A stretch of DNA of 64,000 bases from Leisingera aquimarina DSM 24565 (GCF_000473165.1 NZ_KI421504.1:2059437-2123436); one strand, 5' to 3'. Counted from the stretch's first letter, positions 17,275 to 28,890 are shown. A program made the numbers and translations. The notes: generated by a model from the letters alone, not told the origin.

Positions 17275-17946
17275 ATGGAACGCGAGGATCAGCTGTACCC
17301 GCCGGTGAAGGCGCTGCTGGAAGGGCAGGGCTATGAAGTGAAGGGCGAAGTGGGCGCCGCCGATGTGGTGGGTGTCCGCGGTACGGAGCCTCCGGTGATT
17401 GTCGAGCTGAAGTTGAAGTTTTCGCTGTCGCTGTTTCATCAGGCGATTGCCCGGCTCTCGGTCTCTGATCACGTCTATATCGCGGTGCCGCGGCCCGCAG
17501 GGCGGCAGGCGCGGCGGATGATAAAGGACAATCTGGCGATGTGCCGCCGTCTGGGGCTGGGGCTGATCACGGTTCTTGCGGACGGCCGGGCGGAGGTGCA
17601 TTGCGATCCCGGCCCCTATGCCCCGCGCAAGTCGAAGAAGAAGCAGGCGCGGTTGCTGCGCGAGTTTCAGACCCTGCGCGGCGATCCCAATGCGGGTGGC
17701 GCGACCCGGCATGGCATTGTCACCGCCTATCGTCAGGATGCGCTGGCCTGTGCGTCGCATCTGGCAGAAGCGGGCGCCTGCAAGGGGGCGGAGGTCGCCA
17801 AGGCGACTGGAGTCACGCGCGCCACCCAGCTGATGGCTAAGAATCACTATGGCTGGTTCGAGCGGGTGGAGACCGGCATCTACCAGCTGACCGATGCGGG
17901 CCGCGAAGGGCTGGTGCATTGGGCGGAAAGCTGGGAGACGGAGTGA
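17275..17946 (+). CDS. DUF2161 putative PD-(D/E)XK phosphodiesterase
   Basis: 223 residues. The N-terminal half shows the nuclease-fold pattern: YPPVKALLEGQGYEVKGEV, then ADVVGV with the Asp, and VIVELKLKF giving the E-x-K of PD-(D/E)XK. The C-terminal half is a winged-helix-like region (ATGVTRATQLMAKNHYGWFERVETGIYQLT) that may bind DNA. Substrate unknown. Divergent from the TraB pair with about 150 bp between. ATG at 17275 chosen as the first Met matching the family's MEREDQLYPPV start. Confidence 0.82.
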   Translation: MEREDQLYPPVKALLEGQGYEVKGEVGAADVVGVRGTEPPVIVELKLKFSLSLFHQAIARLSVSDHVYIAVPRPAGRQARRMIKDNLAMCRRLGLGLITVLADGRAEVHCDPGPYAPRKSKKKQARLLREFQTLRGDPNAGGATRHGIVTAYRQDALACASHLAEAGACKGAEVAKATGVTRATQLMAKNHYGWFERVETGIYQLTDAGREGLVHWAESWETE

Positions 17947-18122
17947 GTTTACAGCCTGTCGAATTTATTGAGCTAATGTGTACCTGCCGCAAACCCTCTT
18001 GATTGTCGGTTTTAGTTCACGTTTCGCCTTACTCCTCCTCATGTAAGTTGCATTTTTTCCCTGTTGAGCACGACCCAGTCTGCGCCGATGACGGGCGCAG
18101 CTTTGCACAAGGGGAGACAGCA

Positions 18123-19124
18123 ATGGCAGATCAGGATATCGACAGGCTTCAGGACCGGCTGCGGGCGCAGCGGGTTTCCTTTGACAAGATCCCAGTGGTC
18201 GACATCAGCGCGCTGAACACGGGCGGCAGCTTGTTTGAGGTCGCCAAGGAAATCCGCTGGGCGCTGACCAACGCGGGGTTCTTTTATGTGAAAAACCACG
18301 GCGTGCCCGAGGCAGTGGTGAACGGCGCCTTTGACCAGACACGGGCGTTCTTCGACCTGCCGCTGCAGGACAAGACGGACCTGCATATCTCCAAATCGGG
18401 GCTGGCCCTGCGCGGCTATATTGAGATCTTCGGTGAAAACACCGACCCGAAGAAAACCAAGGACCTGAAGGAATGTTTCGACATCGGGCCGGAGGGGCCC
18501 GCCGGGGCAGAGCCGTTCTTTGGCCCCAACCTATGGCCGGCCGCACGGCCTGAATTCGAGCGCGCGGTCTATGGCTATCATCAGGAGATGAAGGGCCTGG
18601 CAGAGCGGCTGATGCGGGCAATTGCGGTCAGCCTGGATCTGGAGGCAGACTTCTTTGCGCCGCGGATGCAGGAGCCGATCACCATCCAGCGGCTGCTGCA
18701 CTATCCGCCGCAGGAGGGGCAGATTGATGAAAGCGTGATGGGCATCGGCGCCCATACGGATTACGGCAGCCTGACCATCCTGGCGCAGGATGATGTGGGC
18801 GGTTTGCAGGTGATGAACCGCGACGGGGATTGGATTGAGGGGCCGCCGATTGCGGGGACGTTTGTGATCAACATCGGCGACCTGATCCAGCGGCTGACCA
18901 ATGATCTGTATCTGGCCAACCTGCACCGGGTGGTGAATGCCTCGGGACGAGAGCGCTATTCGATCCCGTTCTATATTGATGCGGACGCGGATGCGGTGGT
19001 CCAGCCGCTGGGCAGCTGTGTGAGTGCAGAGAACCCGGCGCGGTATGAACCGGTCACCTGCGGCGCCCATAAATTCGGCCGCTTCAAGGACAGTTTCCCG
19101 CACTTGAAAGACAAGGCTGCCTGA
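18123..19124 (+). CDS. Isopenicillin N synthase-family 2OG-Fe(II) dioxygenase
   Basis: 333 residues. N-terminal DIOX_N domain (KIPVVDISALNTGG, FYVKNHGVP), C-terminal jelly roll with the Fe(II) facial triad in HTDYGSLTIL and LHRVVN, and RYSIPFY giving the RxS that binds the 2-oxoglutarate carboxylate. ATG at 18123 follows GGGGAGACAGC. Despite the name, such proteins in Roseobacters are not known to make antibiotics; the substrate is unknown. Followed by a clear terminator. Confidence 0.88.
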   Translation: MADQDIDRLQDRLRAQRVSFDKIPVVDISALNTGGSLFEVAKEIRWALTNAGFFYVKNHGVPEAVVNGAFDQTRAFFDLPLQDKTDLHISKSGLALRGYIEIFGENTDPKKTKDLKECFDIGPEGPAGAEPFFGPNLWPAARPEFERAVYGYHQEMKGLAERLMRAIAVSLDLEADFFAPRMQEPITIQRLLHYPPQEGQIDESVMGIGAHTDYGSLTILAQDDVGGLQVMNRDGDWIEGPPIAGTFVINIGDLIQRLTNDLYLANLHRVVNASGRERYSIPFYIDADADAVVQPLGSCVSAENPARYEPVTCGAHKFGRFKDSFPHLKDKAA

Positions 19125-19145
19125 GGGGCAAACCCGTGGCAAACA

Positions 19146-19174
19146 GAGGGCGCTCCGGCGCCCTCATTTTTTTT
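19146..19174 (+). terminator. Rho-independent terminator of the dioxygenase gene
   Basis: GAGGGCGC (19146-19153) pairs with GCGCCCTC (19158-19165), then A and eight T. Separates the dioxygenase from groESL. Confidence 0.85.
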
Positions 19175-19186
19175 GCTGATTCCGTG

Positions 19187-19215
19187 TTGACAAGGAAGGG
19201 GGGCATTCCTAGCTT
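19187..19215 (+). promoter_or_regulatory. Sigma-70 type promoter of groESL
   Basis: TTGACA at 19187-19192, 17-bp spacer, TAGCTT at 19210-19215, placed just before the CIRCE operator. Confidence 0.65.
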
Positions 19216-19222
19216 CCCCTCG

Positions 19223-19249
19223 TTAGCACTCAGCAGATGTGAGTGATAA
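19223..19249 (+). promoter_or_regulatory. CIRCE operator (HrcA site) of groESL
   Basis: TTAGCACTC, nine bases, GAGTGATAA. Eight of nine positions of the right arm match the CIRCE consensus (consensus GAGTGCTAA). It overlaps the expected transcription start, so HrcA would block initiation until heat stress releases it. Confidence 0.9.
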
Positions 19250-19310
19250 CTGTCCTGCCAGGGAGCGGGGCAAAGGATAACAACCTTTGAGCCTTTAAGG
19301 AGCTGCAAAG

Positions 19311-19598
19311 ATGGCATTGAAACCGCTTCATGACCGCGTATTGGTCCGTCGCACCGAAAGCGAAGAAAAAACCGCGGGCGGTCTGATCATCCCCGAAAGC
19401 GCAAAAGAAAAGCCGAGCGAAGGCCAAGTGGTCTCGACCGGTGAAGGCGCACGCAAGGACAGCGGCGAGCTGATCGCAATGGCTGTTTCGGCCGGCGACA
19501 AGATCCTGTTCGGCAAATGGTCCGGCACCGAGGTCACCGTCGACGGCGAAGAGCTGCTGATGATGAAAGAAAGCGACATCATGGGCATCATCGAGTAA
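19311..19598 (+). CDS. groES: Co-chaperonin GroES
   Basis: 95 residues, the standard Cpn10 length. [11 protein letters not shown] start, mobile loop around [17 protein letters not shown], and the closing segment [17 protein letters not shown]. Forms the heptameric lid of GroEL in the cytosol. AAGGAGCTGCAAAG ribosome site upstream. Under CIRCE control, co-transcribed with groEL 63 bp later. Confidence 0.98.
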   Translation: MALKPLHDRVLVRRTESEEKTAGGLIIPESAKEKPSEGQVVSTGEGARKDSGELIAMAVSAGDKILFGKWSGTEVTVDGEELLMMKESDIMGIIE

Positions 19599-19658
19599 GC
19601 CCTCCGGCTGCTCTGGTCCCATCCATCGCGAAACACAAGAATTTCTCTAGGAGAGTGA

Positions 19659-21314
<1,656 letters not shown>

Positions 21315-21407
21315 TCACAGATCCCGCTGGGATTTGTGATGGGGCGACAGGCGATTGGCCGTTCAGGTCAATCTGCCGGAAGCCCGCCACTGATGATTGC
21401 AAGATTT

Positions 21408-21440
21408 GGGGCTGCCTGCGGGCGGCCCCTTTTCGTTTTT
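21408..21440 (+). terminator. Rho-independent terminator of groESL
   Basis: GGGGC-T-GCC (21408-21416) pairs with GGC-G-GCCCC (21421-21429), followed by TTTTCGTTTTT. A second hairpin GGCCCGC/GCGGGCC (21454-21470) comes just after. Confidence 0.8.
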
Positions 21441-21471
21441 GACAGAGGCAGAAGGCCCGCCTGGCGGGCCT

Positions 21472-21498
21472 GCCTGCGGCGCGAGTATTTGTGCAAAG
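21472..21498 (-). repeat. Dispersed intergenic motif, copy b (inverted, diverged)
   Basis: GCCTGCGGCGCGAGTATTT, then GTGCAAAGG: the complement of the consensus AAATACTC core. Lies between groEL and the GNAT gene. Confidence 0.4.
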
Positions 21499-21518
21499 GT
21501 GAATGCGGGAGGGGCGTG

Positions 21519-22106
21519 ATGGTTGTTGGGCCGGACTTCATGACTGGGGTCGATGAAGAGCACTTTGACGAAGTCGATACACTGCTGAAGGCGGCTTTTC
21601 CTACTGATGCGGAAGCGCGGCTGGTGAAGAAGCTGCGGGCGGACGGCGATATGCTGTTTGAAGCCCGAAAACCCTGGGAGGGCAGGATCGGCGGCTATTT
21701 CGCGCTGAGCCGTATGCAGGCGCCGGAGGGCTGGGCTTGCCTGGCGCCGATGGCGGTGCTGCCCGAGTGGCAGGGCGGCAGGCTGGCGGAGCGTAAGCCG
21801 AACATGGAAGCAGGCGGACCCAAGGATCAACTGTACCGGGGACCGTGGCGTTTCGGTTCGCGGATGCTGCAGCACTTGCAAAGTTACTATGAGGTGTTTC
21901 CAGCCGGCGTGCGGGAGCGTATGCCGGAAACCATCGTTGTTCTTGGCAAGCCCTCCTTTTACGGTCGGTACGGCTTCAGCCTGGAGCGGGCGCAAAAGCT
22001 CATCAGCCCCTATCCGCTGGACTGCACGCTGATCCTGCGGCGGGGCGTGGATGTGCCGGAGGCAGAGCTGATCTACCCGCGGGCGTTTCATGACGGCGGT
22101 TGCTGA
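21519..22106 (+). CDS. GNAT-family N-acetyltransferase
   Basis: 195 residues. EEHFDEVDTLLKAAFPTDAEARLVKKLR start and LAPMAVLPEWQGGRLAE match the GNAT acetyl-CoA motif A region; the usual continuous QGxGxG loop is replaced by WQGGRLAERKPN with an inserted loop before GPWRFGSRMLQHLQ. C-terminal FYGRYGFSLERA is the motif B tyrosine segment. ATG at 21519 preceded by GCGGGAGGGGCGTG. The acceptor is unknown. Confidence 0.8.
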   Translation: MVVGPDFMTGVDEEHFDEVDTLLKAAFPTDAEARLVKKLRADGDMLFEARKPWEGRIGGYFALSRMQAPEGWACLAPMAVLPEWQGGRLAERKPNMEAGGPKDQLYRGPWRFGSRMLQHLQSYYEVFPAGVRERMPETIVVLGKPSFYGRYGFSLERAQKLISPYPLDCTLILRRGVDVPEAELIYPRAFHDGGC

Positions 22107-22182
22107 CACGAAGTTTTCATTGGCCGGACAGGATCTTGCGGGCTAGTTTCTTGAGGAGCGCGCAACAGGGAGGGACCGGCGG

Positions 22183-23496
22183 ATGCAGAAACCGGCAGGG
22201 CGGATGCTGGTCCGGCTGTTGCTGGCGCTGCTGATTGCAGGCTGCGGGGTGTCGCCGGTGGACCGGCTGGCCAAGCCGCCGAACCTTTACTCAACAGGGC
22301 GCAATTACCAGGCGGAGCGGGTTCCAGAGGCGCAGCGCACGGTCGCGCCCAGGCTGCTTTATGTCACCAACCGCTCGCAACGGCTGAATGGCGACGGGTC
22401 GGTCACCTATTTGGCGGAACGCTCGGATTCGATGGGGTTTGGCACCGCAGAAGTGCAATTCACCAGGGTAGCAGACTGGCCGGAATTGGTGGCGCTCACC
22501 CATGCAGGGCGCGGCGGGCGGCTGCCGCGATTGAAGGTGGCGGGGTTCCGCGACGGGATTCGGTTTTCTAAAACACCGCTCGCGGCCGAGCGGCGCGGCG
22601 GCCGGGTGGTGACCGAGGCGCAGGCTGAAAGAGATTACGCCGCCCATGCAGCCGCTTTCCGCAAGGCGGTGGCGGCAGAGGTTCGGCGTGCGGGAACCGG
22701 CCGTATCCTTTTGTTTGTGCATGGTTTCAACAATGATTTTGACGAGGCGCTGACCACCCTGGCCAATATCTGGCATTACTCCGGGCGCCGCTCGGTGCCG
22801 ATGGCGTTTTCCTGGCCGGCGGGCAATTCCGGCCTGTTCAAATACTTCCGCGACCGGGAGGCGGGGGATTTTTCGGTTTTTCATCTGAAGGAAACGCTGG
22901 ATTTGCTGGCCTCGGTCCCGGAGGTGGAGGATATTGACATCGTTGCCCATTCCCGGGGCTCCGATGTGGCGGCGACGGCCCTGCGGGAACTGGTGATCCG
23001 TGAGCGCGGGCGGGGCAAGCGCCCCAAGGTTACACTGAAGACCGGCACGCTGGTCCTGGCGGCGCCGGATCTGGATGTGGGCATTGTGCGGCAGCGGCTG
23101 ATGAGCGAACGGGTCTTTGCGGCTTTTGAGCAGGTCAATGTGTATATCAACCCGGATGATCAGGCGCTGGCGATTGCCTCGATCCTGACCCAAGAGGCGC
23201 GGTTCGGGCGGCTGGATGCGTCGGATTTCGCCCCCGGCGAACTAGCAACGCTGAAGAAGGTGGGGCTGGTGCATTTCATCCGGGTTGAGGGGGCAGGGGG
23301 CGCGGGCCATTCCTATTTCCGCGACAATCCTGGCGCGATGTCGGATATCGCGCTGGCGCTGCGCACGCGGGCCTTTCCGGGAGGCACGCTGCGGCCGCTG
23401 GAGCTGGACCGCGACAATATCTGGACCCTGCACCCGGACTACCCGCTGGAACGGTTGCCGGATCTGGACCTGGACTTTGTGCAGGACCGCCGCTGA
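22183..23496 (+). CDS. Lipoprotein alpha/beta hydrolase (DUF900-like)
   Basis: 437 residues. N-terminal signal ending LLLALLIAGC is a lipobox, so the protein is probably membrane-anchored. FVHGFNNDFDEAL is the oxyanion-hole region, VAHSRGSDVA the nucleophile elbow (Ser in AHSRG), and late VGLVHFIRVEGAGGAGHSYF may supply the His, as in DUF900 esterase-like proteins. An internal ATG at 22204 would give a shorter signal peptide. Substrate unknown. Confidence 0.85.
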   Translation: MQKPAGRMLVRLLLALLIAGCGVSPVDRLAKPPNLYSTGRNYQAERVPEAQRTVAPRLLYVTNRSQRLNGDGSVTYLAERSDSMGFGTAEVQFTRVADWPELVALTHAGRGGRLPRLKVAGFRDGIRFSKTPLAAERRGGRVVTEAQAERDYAAHAAAFRKAVAAEVRRAGTGRILLFVHGFNNDFDEALTTLANIWHYSGRRSVPMAFSWPAGNSGLFKYFRDREAGDFSVFHLKETLDLLASVPEVEDIDIVAHSRGSDVAATALRELVIRERGRGKRPKVTLKTGTLVLAAPDLDVGIVRQRLMSERVFAAFEQVNVYINPDDQALAIASILTQEARFGRLDASDFAPGELATLKKVGLVHFIRVEGAGGAGHSYFRDNPGAMSDIALALRTRAFPGGTLRPLELDRDNIWTLHPDYPLERLPDLDLDFVQDRR

Positions 23497-23515
23497 AGGC
23501 CCGCGGTGTGGGCCT

Positions 23516-23550
23516 GCCTTCGGCGGGAGTATTTCCGGCCGGAAAGAAGC
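23516..23550 (-). repeat. Dispersed intergenic motif, copy c (inverted)
   Basis: Complement of GCTTCTTTC, then CGGCCGG, AAATACTCCCGCCG. Between the DUF900-like hydrolase and the EamA gene. Confidence 0.5.
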
Positions 23551-23625
23551 GCGCCAGCCGCCGGGCTGCTGCTGACACGGAAAATTCACTGGCCTGGAAG
23601 ACGGGTCCATTGTAGCTGGCACCGC

Positions 23626-24510
23626 ATGCGATTATTTCTGCTTGTCTCTCTCACCATGCTGGCCTTTGCCGCAAATTCGATCCTGGGCAGGGCCGCGGTT
23701 GGCGGCGGCTATATGGATGCCACCGGATTTGGCCTGTGGCGGCTGGTGTCCGGGGCGCTGATCCTGGCGGCTTTGTGCCGGATCCGGGGGCTGGACACCT
23801 GGAGCCGGGAGCGCATCCTGCTTCCTTCCAGTCTGTGGGGCGGGGCGGCGCTGACGCTGTATATGGCGGGATTTACCCTGGCGTATCAGGATCTTGATGC
23901 CGGATTGGGGGCACTGGTTCTGTTCGGGGTGGTGCAGATATCGATGTTCCTGTGGGGAGCTGTGCGCGGCAGCCGGCCGGGTTTGGCCCAGGCCGCCGGG
24001 GCTGTGGCGGCCTTTCTGGGGCTGGCCTATGTGGTCTGGCCTGCAGAGGGCGCCGGGGTGCCGTTGACCGCGTCATTGCTGATGGCGGCGAGCGGGCTAG
24101 GCTGGGGCATCTACAGCCTGCTGGGGCGCGGAGCGCGGCAGTCGCTGGTGTCCACGGCGGTGAATTTTGCCTGGTCCAGCGTGATGATGCTGCCGGTGCT
24201 GCTGCTGGCGGGCGGCGGCACGGTGGTGAGCCCGTACGGCGTGTTGCTGGCAGTTTTGTCCGGCGCGGTGACCTCGGGGCTTGGGTATGCGCTGTGGTAC
24301 CGGGTGCTGCCGCAACTGCTGCCCGCGGTGGCAGCAACTGTGCAGCTGAGCGTGCCGGTGATTGCAATCCTTGCGGGGGCTGTGCTGTTGGGCGAGAGCG
24401 TAGGGCTGCGGCTGGTGTTCGGGTCGGTTGCGGTGCTGGGCGGCATTGCGCTGGTGGTGCTGGGCGGGCCGGGGCGGGCAGCACGGCAGGAGCCGGGCAA
24501 GGTCGGCTGA
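23626..24510 (+). CDS. EamA/DMT-family transporter
   Basis: 294 residues with ten predicted membrane helices in two EamA repeats: the first from [21 protein letters not shown], the second from [25 protein letters not shown]. Ends with [20 protein letters not shown]. Drug/metabolite exporter type; substrate unknown. ATG at 23626 is the first Met giving a proper TM1. Confidence 0.87.
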   Translation: MRLFLLVSLTMLAFAANSILGRAAVGGGYMDATGFGLWRLVSGALILAALCRIRGLDTWSRERILLPSSLWGGAALTLYMAGFTLAYQDLDAGLGALVLFGVVQISMFLWGAVRGSRPGLAQAAGAVAAFLGLAYVVWPAEGAGVPLTASLLMAASGLGWGIYSLLGRGARQSLVSTAVNFAWSSVMMLPVLLLAGGGTVVSPYGVLLAVLSGAVTSGLGYALWYRVLPQLLPAVAATVQLSVPVIAILAGAVLLGESVGLRLVFGSVAVLGGIALVVLGGPGRAARQEPGKVG

Positions 24511-24550
24511 GGGGCTTTCACCGCCCGCCGTTTGCGCTTATCTGGTGCCC

Positions 24551-25327
24551 ATGCGTATTGCGATGAAATCCCTGATGGCCGCTGCGGCGGTGCTGCTGCC
24601 GCTGCCCGCTGCAGCAGATTGTGTGATCCTGCTGCACGGTTTGGCCCGCAGCGAGGCGTCTTTTGTGGTGCTCGGGGAGGTCTTGCAATCGCGCGGCTAC
24701 AGCGTTGTACGGCCAGGCTATGCCTCCACCGAGGACACCATCCAGGTACTGGCAGAGGAGACCCTGCCGGAGGCCTTTGCTGCCTGCGGTGAAGAGACAA
24801 CCCATGTGGTGACCCACTCGATGGGCGGCATCCTGTTGCGCCATTGGCTGCAGGGCAACCATCCGCAAAACCTGGGCCGGGTGGTGATGATGGGCCCGCC
24901 GAACCAGGGCAGCGAACTGGTGGATGAGCTAGGCGATTGGGAGGTTTTCGGCCTGCTGAACGGCCCTGCGGGCCAGCAGCTCGGCACCGGGGCGGAGAGC
25001 CTGTCGAAACAACTGCCGCCGGTTGATTTTCAGCTGGGGGTGATCGCGGGCAGCGAGACGCTGAACCCGCTGTTCTCCGCCCTTATACCGGGGGCGGATG
25101 ACGGTAAGGTCTCGGTCGCCAGCACCAAGGCGGACGGCATGGCGGCGCATCTGACACTGCCGGTCACCCATACCTATATGATGAACAATCCGCAGGTGAT
25201 GGCGCAGACGCTGCACTTCCTCGAGGAGGGGCGGTTTGAGCCGTCGCTGACCTGGCTGGCGGCAGTGGAAGAGATCATCGCGGAGGCTTGCCAGCTGAAT
25301 GGCGGTTGCGCAGAGGCAGAGAAATGA
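24551..25327 (+). CDS. Secreted alpha/beta hydrolase, lipase/PGAP1-like
   Basis: 258 residues with a signal peptide ([17 protein letters not shown]). ILLHGLARS is the HG oxyanion motif, [10 protein letters not shown] the nucleophile elbow (Ser in HSMGG) and THTYMMNNP a likely His region; [12 protein letters not shown] is typical of this lipase-like group. Probably periplasmic esterase. The stop overlaps phnM by 4 bp (ATGA), so the two are coupled. Confidence 0.85.
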   Translation: MRIAMKSLMAAAAVLLPLPAAADCVILLHGLARSEASFVVLGEVLQSRGYSVVRPGYASTEDTIQVLAEETLPEAFAACGEETTHVVTHSMGGILLRHWLQGNHPQNLGRVVMMGPPNQGSELVDELGDWEVFGLLNGPAGQQLGTGAESLSKQLPPVDFQLGVIAGSETLNPLFSALIPGADDGKVSVASTKADGMAAHLTLPVTHTYMMNNPQVMAQTLHFLEEGRFEPSLTWLAAVEEIIAEACQLNGGCAEAEK

Positions 25328-26472
25328 CATTGGAACTGACGCTGCAAGGCGGCGATGTGCTGCGCCCCGGCGGGTTGGAGCGCGGCGGCGAAATTGCCAT
25401 CGCAGGCGGCCTGGTATCGGAGACAGCGGCGGGGCGCGCCGTGGACCTGACAGGCTATCTGGTGCTGCCGGGGATCGTGGATCTGCACGGCGACGGGTTT
25501 GAGCGCCATTTGGCGCCGCGCCGGGGCGCGATGAAGCAGATGGCCGAAGGGGTGGTGGCCGCCGAGGCCGAACTGGCTGCGAACGGGATCACAACTGCGG
25601 TGCTGGCGCAGTTCTACTCCTGGGAGGGCGGTTTGCGCGGGCCGGAGTTTGCGGCGCAGGTGTTCGAGGGCATCAAAGCGGTGCGCAGTTCTGTGGTGAC
25701 CGATTTGCTGCCGCAGCTGCGGTTCGAGATCCACATGCTGGAGGATTACACCGGGCTCGCCGCCAAAGTAGCAGAGTGGCAGGTGCCGTATGTGGTGCTC
25801 AACGATCACCTGCCGCATGAGCGGCTGGCGCAGGGCAAAAAACCGCCGCGTCTCACCGGCCAGGCGCTGAAGGCGGGGCGTAACCCCGAGGTCCACTGGC
25901 AGATGCTGAAGGACATGCATGCGCGCCGGGATGAGGTGCCGGGCAGGCTGGACGCGCTGTGTGCGGAATTAGCGGCGCAGAATGTGCAACTGGGCAGCCA
26001 TGACGACCAAACCGCAGAAGACCGCGCCGTCTGGCGCGGCCGCGGCGCGCGGATTTCCGAGTTTCCGGAAACGCTGGAGGCAGCCGAGGCTGCGCGGGGC
26101 GCAGGGGATCCGGTGATCCTCGGCTCGCCCAATGTGGTGCGCGGCGGCTCGCACAAGGGCAATGCCTCGGCGGTGGAGCTGATTGCCATGGGGCTCTGCG
26201 ATGCGCTGGCCTCGGATTACCATTACCCCAGCCCGCGCCGGGCGGCGCTGATGCTGGAACGCTCCGGCCTGCTGGATCTGGCGGGCGCCTGGCGGCTAGT
26301 CTCTGAGGGGCCTGCGCAGGTGCTGGGGCTCCAGGACCGCGGGCAGCTGGAGGCGGGCAAGAGGGCTGACATTGTGGTGCTGGAGAAGCAAACGCAGCGG
26401 GTGGCGGCAACCCTGTCGGGCGGGTGTGTCAGCTATTTGTCAGGGGATGTCGCGGCCCGCTTCCTGGCTTGA
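25324..26472 (+). CDS. phnM: Alpha-D-ribose 1-methylphosphonate 5-triphosphate diphosphatase
   Basis: 382-residue amidohydrolase-fold protein. PhnM removes diphosphate from ribose 1-methylphosphonate 5-triphosphate in the C-P lyase pathway. Seen: [15 protein letters not shown] (HxD-type metal site), [27 protein letters not shown] and [22 protein letters not shown] choice is clear: ATG at 25324 overlaps the preceding hydrolase stop. No other phn gene is within the window, so this is a separate copy or lies apart from the main cluster. Confidence 0.9.
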   Translation: MTLELTLQGGDVLRPGGLERGGEIAIAGGLVSETAAGRAVDLTGYLVLPGIVDLHGDGFERHLAPRRGAMKQMAEGVVAAEAELAANGITTAVLAQFYSWEGGLRGPEFAAQVFEGIKAVRSSVVTDLLPQLRFEIHMLEDYTGLAAKVAEWQVPYVVLNDHLPHERLAQGKKPPRLTGQALKAGRNPEVHWQMLKDMHARRDEVPGRLDALCAELAAQNVQLGSHDDQTAEDRAVWRGRGARISEFPETLEAAEAARGAGDPVILGSPNVVRGGSHKGNASAVELIAMGLCDALASDYHYPSPRRAALMLERSGLLDLAGAWRLVSEGPAQVLGLQDRGQLEAGKRADIVVLEKQTQRVAATLSGGCVSYLSGDVAARFLA

Positions 26473-26617
26473 AGGGGAGCGCCGCGCATCAGGCCGGAAG
26501 GCCCTCTTTGCGGCGCGTGAAACCGGCGGCGCCGGTTTCACCTGGCGCCTTGCTGCTTGGGGCAGGGCTGGTTAGACTGGCGGGCAATTGATTTCAGATG
26601 TTTGCAAAGCGGAAGAT

Positions 26618-27240
26618 ATGCTTCGGAAATACGGCCGCACGTTTCACTTGCAGTGATCGCCCGGGGCCACCAGCGACGATAAGATCATGCAGGATATTTC
26701 GGCCTTGATGGCTGAGCCTGAGGTGGTGATCACCGAAAAGATGGATGGGAAAACACCACCATTCATGCAGGCGGCTGCCATCCGCGCAGCCCGGATGCGC
26801 GCTATCACCGGTCGCGGGACTGGATGAAGGCGTTTGCCGCGGGGATTTCCCCGGCGCTGGCGGAGGGATAGCGGATTGTGGGCGAATATCTCTATGCCCG
26901 CCATGCCATCGCCTATGCGGCGTTGCCCTCGTATTTCCTGGGGTTTGCGTGGATCCTGGACGGGATGGTCCAGTCCTGGGACCAAACCCTTGAAAGGTTT
27001 GCGGAGCTTGGCATTTCCAGCGTGCCGGTGCTGTACCGCGGCAAGGTTTCGCCTCAGCTGATTGATCAGACCATTGCCAGGCTGGACCTTGAAACTCAGG
27101 AGGGGCTTGTGATCCGCGCAGCCTGCGGCTTTGCCGAAGCGGACATGAGCCGCCTGCTGGCGAAATACGTCCGTGCCGGCCACGTGCAGACGGATGTGCA
27201 CTGGATGAACGCACAGATCATCAAAAACGCCCTCGCCTAA
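26618..27240 (+). pseudogene. RNA ligase family (Rnl-type) pseudogene
   Basis: Pieces of one protein in different frames: MLRKYGRTFHL at 26618 (then TGA), SPGATSDDKIM, ISALMAEPEVVITEKMDG with the nucleotidyl-Lys motif K-x-DG, then after a lost base NTTIHAGGC and SRDWMKAFAAG, a point-mutation stop TAG near 26869 where GAG is expected, and finally VGEYLYARHAIAYAALPSYF to KYVRAGHVQTDVHW and the stop at 27240. At least three lesions. Related proteins are intact 200-odd-residue RNA ligases in other bacteria. Confidence 0.78.
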
Positions 27241-27248
27241 GGCCGCTT

Positions 27249-27281
27249 GCTGCTTCTTTCTGATCTTAAATACCTCGGGGG
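27249..27281 (+). repeat. Dispersed intergenic motif, copy d
   Basis: GCTGCTTCTTTCTGATC, then TTAAATACCTCGGGGG. Starts 8 bp after the RNA ligase remnant's stop; shares the first 14 bases with copy a. Confidence 0.5.
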
Positions 27282-27320
27282 AGCCGTGGCAGCGCCGCGG
27301 CGGGGGCAGCGCCCCCGTTT

Positions 27321-28409
27321 TTAGCTCTGCGGTTTCACCACCCGGTTCACATGGCCCATCTTGCGGCCCGGCTTGGCGTCGGCCTTGCCATAGAGATGGA
27401 TGGCGCAATCCGCTTCTTTCGCCAGGTCGGGCATGCGGTCCACGTCGGCGCCGATCAGGTTCTCCATCACCACATCGGAATGGCGCTGGCCATCGCCAAG
27501 CGGCCAGCCCGCAACCGCGCGGATGTGCTGTTCGAACTGATCCACCGTGCAGCCGTTCTGGGTCCAGTGGCCGGAGTTGTGCACGCGCGGGGCGATCTCG
27601 TTGACGATCAGGTCTTCGGGGGTGACAAACAGCTCGACGCCAAGGACACCAACGTATTCCAGCGCATTCAGGATCTTGCCCGCCATCAGCACCGCGTCCA
27701 TGCACTGGCTGGTGCTGAGCCGCGCGGGCACGGTGGTGGTGTGCAGGATGCCGTCGCGGTGGACGTTTTCGCCGGGGTCGAAACAGGCGATCTCGCCGGT
27801 CACGCCGCGTGCGGCAATGACCGAGACCTCATGGCTGAAATTCACAAAACCTTCGACGATCGAGGGCGCGCCTGCCATGGCGGCGAGCGCATCGCCCGCG
27901 TCCTCAGCCGCCTTGATGCGGGCCTGGCCCTTGCCGTCATAACCGAAGCGGCGGGTTTTCAGGATCGATGGCGCGCCGATTGCGGACAGGGCGGCGTCGA
28001 GGCTGGCCTGATCGGTGATGTCGGCAAACGGCGCGGTCTTGAGGCCAAGGTCCTGCAGGAACGTCTTTTCCGTCAGACGGTCCTGGCTGATCCGCAAGGC
28101 TTCACGGCCCGGGCGGATCGGTTTTTGCGCTTCCAGCAGGTCGAGGGCCGAGGTCGGGATGTTTTCGAACTCATAGGTGATCACATCGACGGCAGCCGCA
28201 AAGGCGGCGAGCGCTTCGGCGTCCTCGTAGCCTGCGGTGGTCACGCGGTTGGCCACATGGCCTGCGGGCGGGTTGGCACCGGGTTCAAAGATATGAGTCT
28301 TGAAGCCGAGGCGGGAGGCCGCAACCGAGAGCATCCGGCCGAGCTGGCCGCCGCCGAGGATGCCGATGGTGGAACCGGGCTGTAATACCTGTGCGGGCAC
28401 GTCAGTCAT
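27321..28409 (-). CDS. purK: 5-(carboxyamino)imidazole ribonucleotide synthase
   Basis: 362 residues, ATP-grasp fold. Carboxylates AIR with bicarbonate and ATP to N5-CAIR in purine synthesis. Seen: [16 protein letters not shown] (N-terminal Rossmann), [11 protein letters not shown] (ATP-grasp glycine loop), [15 protein letters not shown] (metal-binding Glu/Asn region). ATG at 28409 overlaps the purE stop by 8 bp, so translation is coupled. PurK feeds PurE directly. Confidence 0.95.
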   Translation of the reverse strand: MTDVPAQVLQPGSTIGILGGGQLGRMLSVAASRLGFKTHIFEPGANPPAGHVANRVTTAGYEDAEALAAFAAAVDVITYEFENIPTSALDLLEAQKPIRPGREALRISQDRLTEKTFLQDLGLKTAPFADITDQASLDAALSAIGAPSILKTRRFGYDGKGQARIKAAEDAGDALAAMAGAPSIVEGFVNFSHEVSVIAARGVTGEIACFDPGENVHRDGILHTTTVPARLSTSQCMDAVLMAGKILNALEYVGVLGVELFVTPEDLIVNEIAPRVHNSGHWTQNGCTVDQFEQHIRAVAGWPLGDGQRHSDVVMENLIGADVDRMPDLAKEADCAIHLYGKADAKPGRKMGHVNRVVKPQS

Positions 28410-28890
28410 CGGAGGGCTCCTCCGGGATCGAGGCGGAGAGCGTCTCGCGCCAGTCATCCAGGCGCTGGGCGAGGTCCGCGTCCTGCAGGGCCAAGATGCC
28501 CGCGGCCATCAGGCCTGCGTTGGCGGCCCCTGCGGAACCGATCGCCATGGTCGCGACCGGGAAGCCCTTGGGCATCTGCACGATGGAATAAAGCGAGTCG
28601 ACGCCGGACAGCGCCCGGGTCTGGACCGGCACGCCGACAACGGGCACCCGGGTTTTGGAGGCGACCATGCCGGGCAGGTGGGCAGCACCGCCCGCACCTG
28701 CGATGATCACTTGCAAGCCGCGGTCCGCGGCGGATTTGCCGTAGCTCCACAGCCGGTCCGGGGTGCGGTGGGCCGAGACGATCTTGGCCTCGTACTCGAT
28801 GCCCAGATCATCCAGGATATTGGCGGCTTCTTTCATGGTGGGCCAGTCGGATTGGCTGCCCATGATAATGCCTACTTTGATGTCGGCCAT
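28402..28890 (-). CDS. purE: 5-(carboxyamino)imidazole ribonucleotide mutase
   Basis: 162 residues, class I PurE. Converts N5-CAIR to [17 protein letters not shown] and SAHRTPDR carry the substrate-binding Ser and His, followed by [29 protein letters not shown] ribosome site before ATG. First gene of purE-purK. Confidence 0.96.
   Translation of the reverse strand: MADIKVGIIMGSQSDWPTMKEAANILDDLGIEYEAKIVSAHRTPDRLWSYGKSAADRGLQVIIAGAGGAAHLPGMVASKTRVPVVGVPVQTRALSGVDSLYSIVQMPKGFPVATMAIGSAGAANAGLMAAGILALQDADLAQRLDDWRETLSASIPEEPSDD

Noticed and set aside
18123..19124. Beta-lactam biosynthesis
   Set aside because: Isopenicillin-N-synthase likeness is at fold level; no ACV synthetase or other pathway gene in the window.
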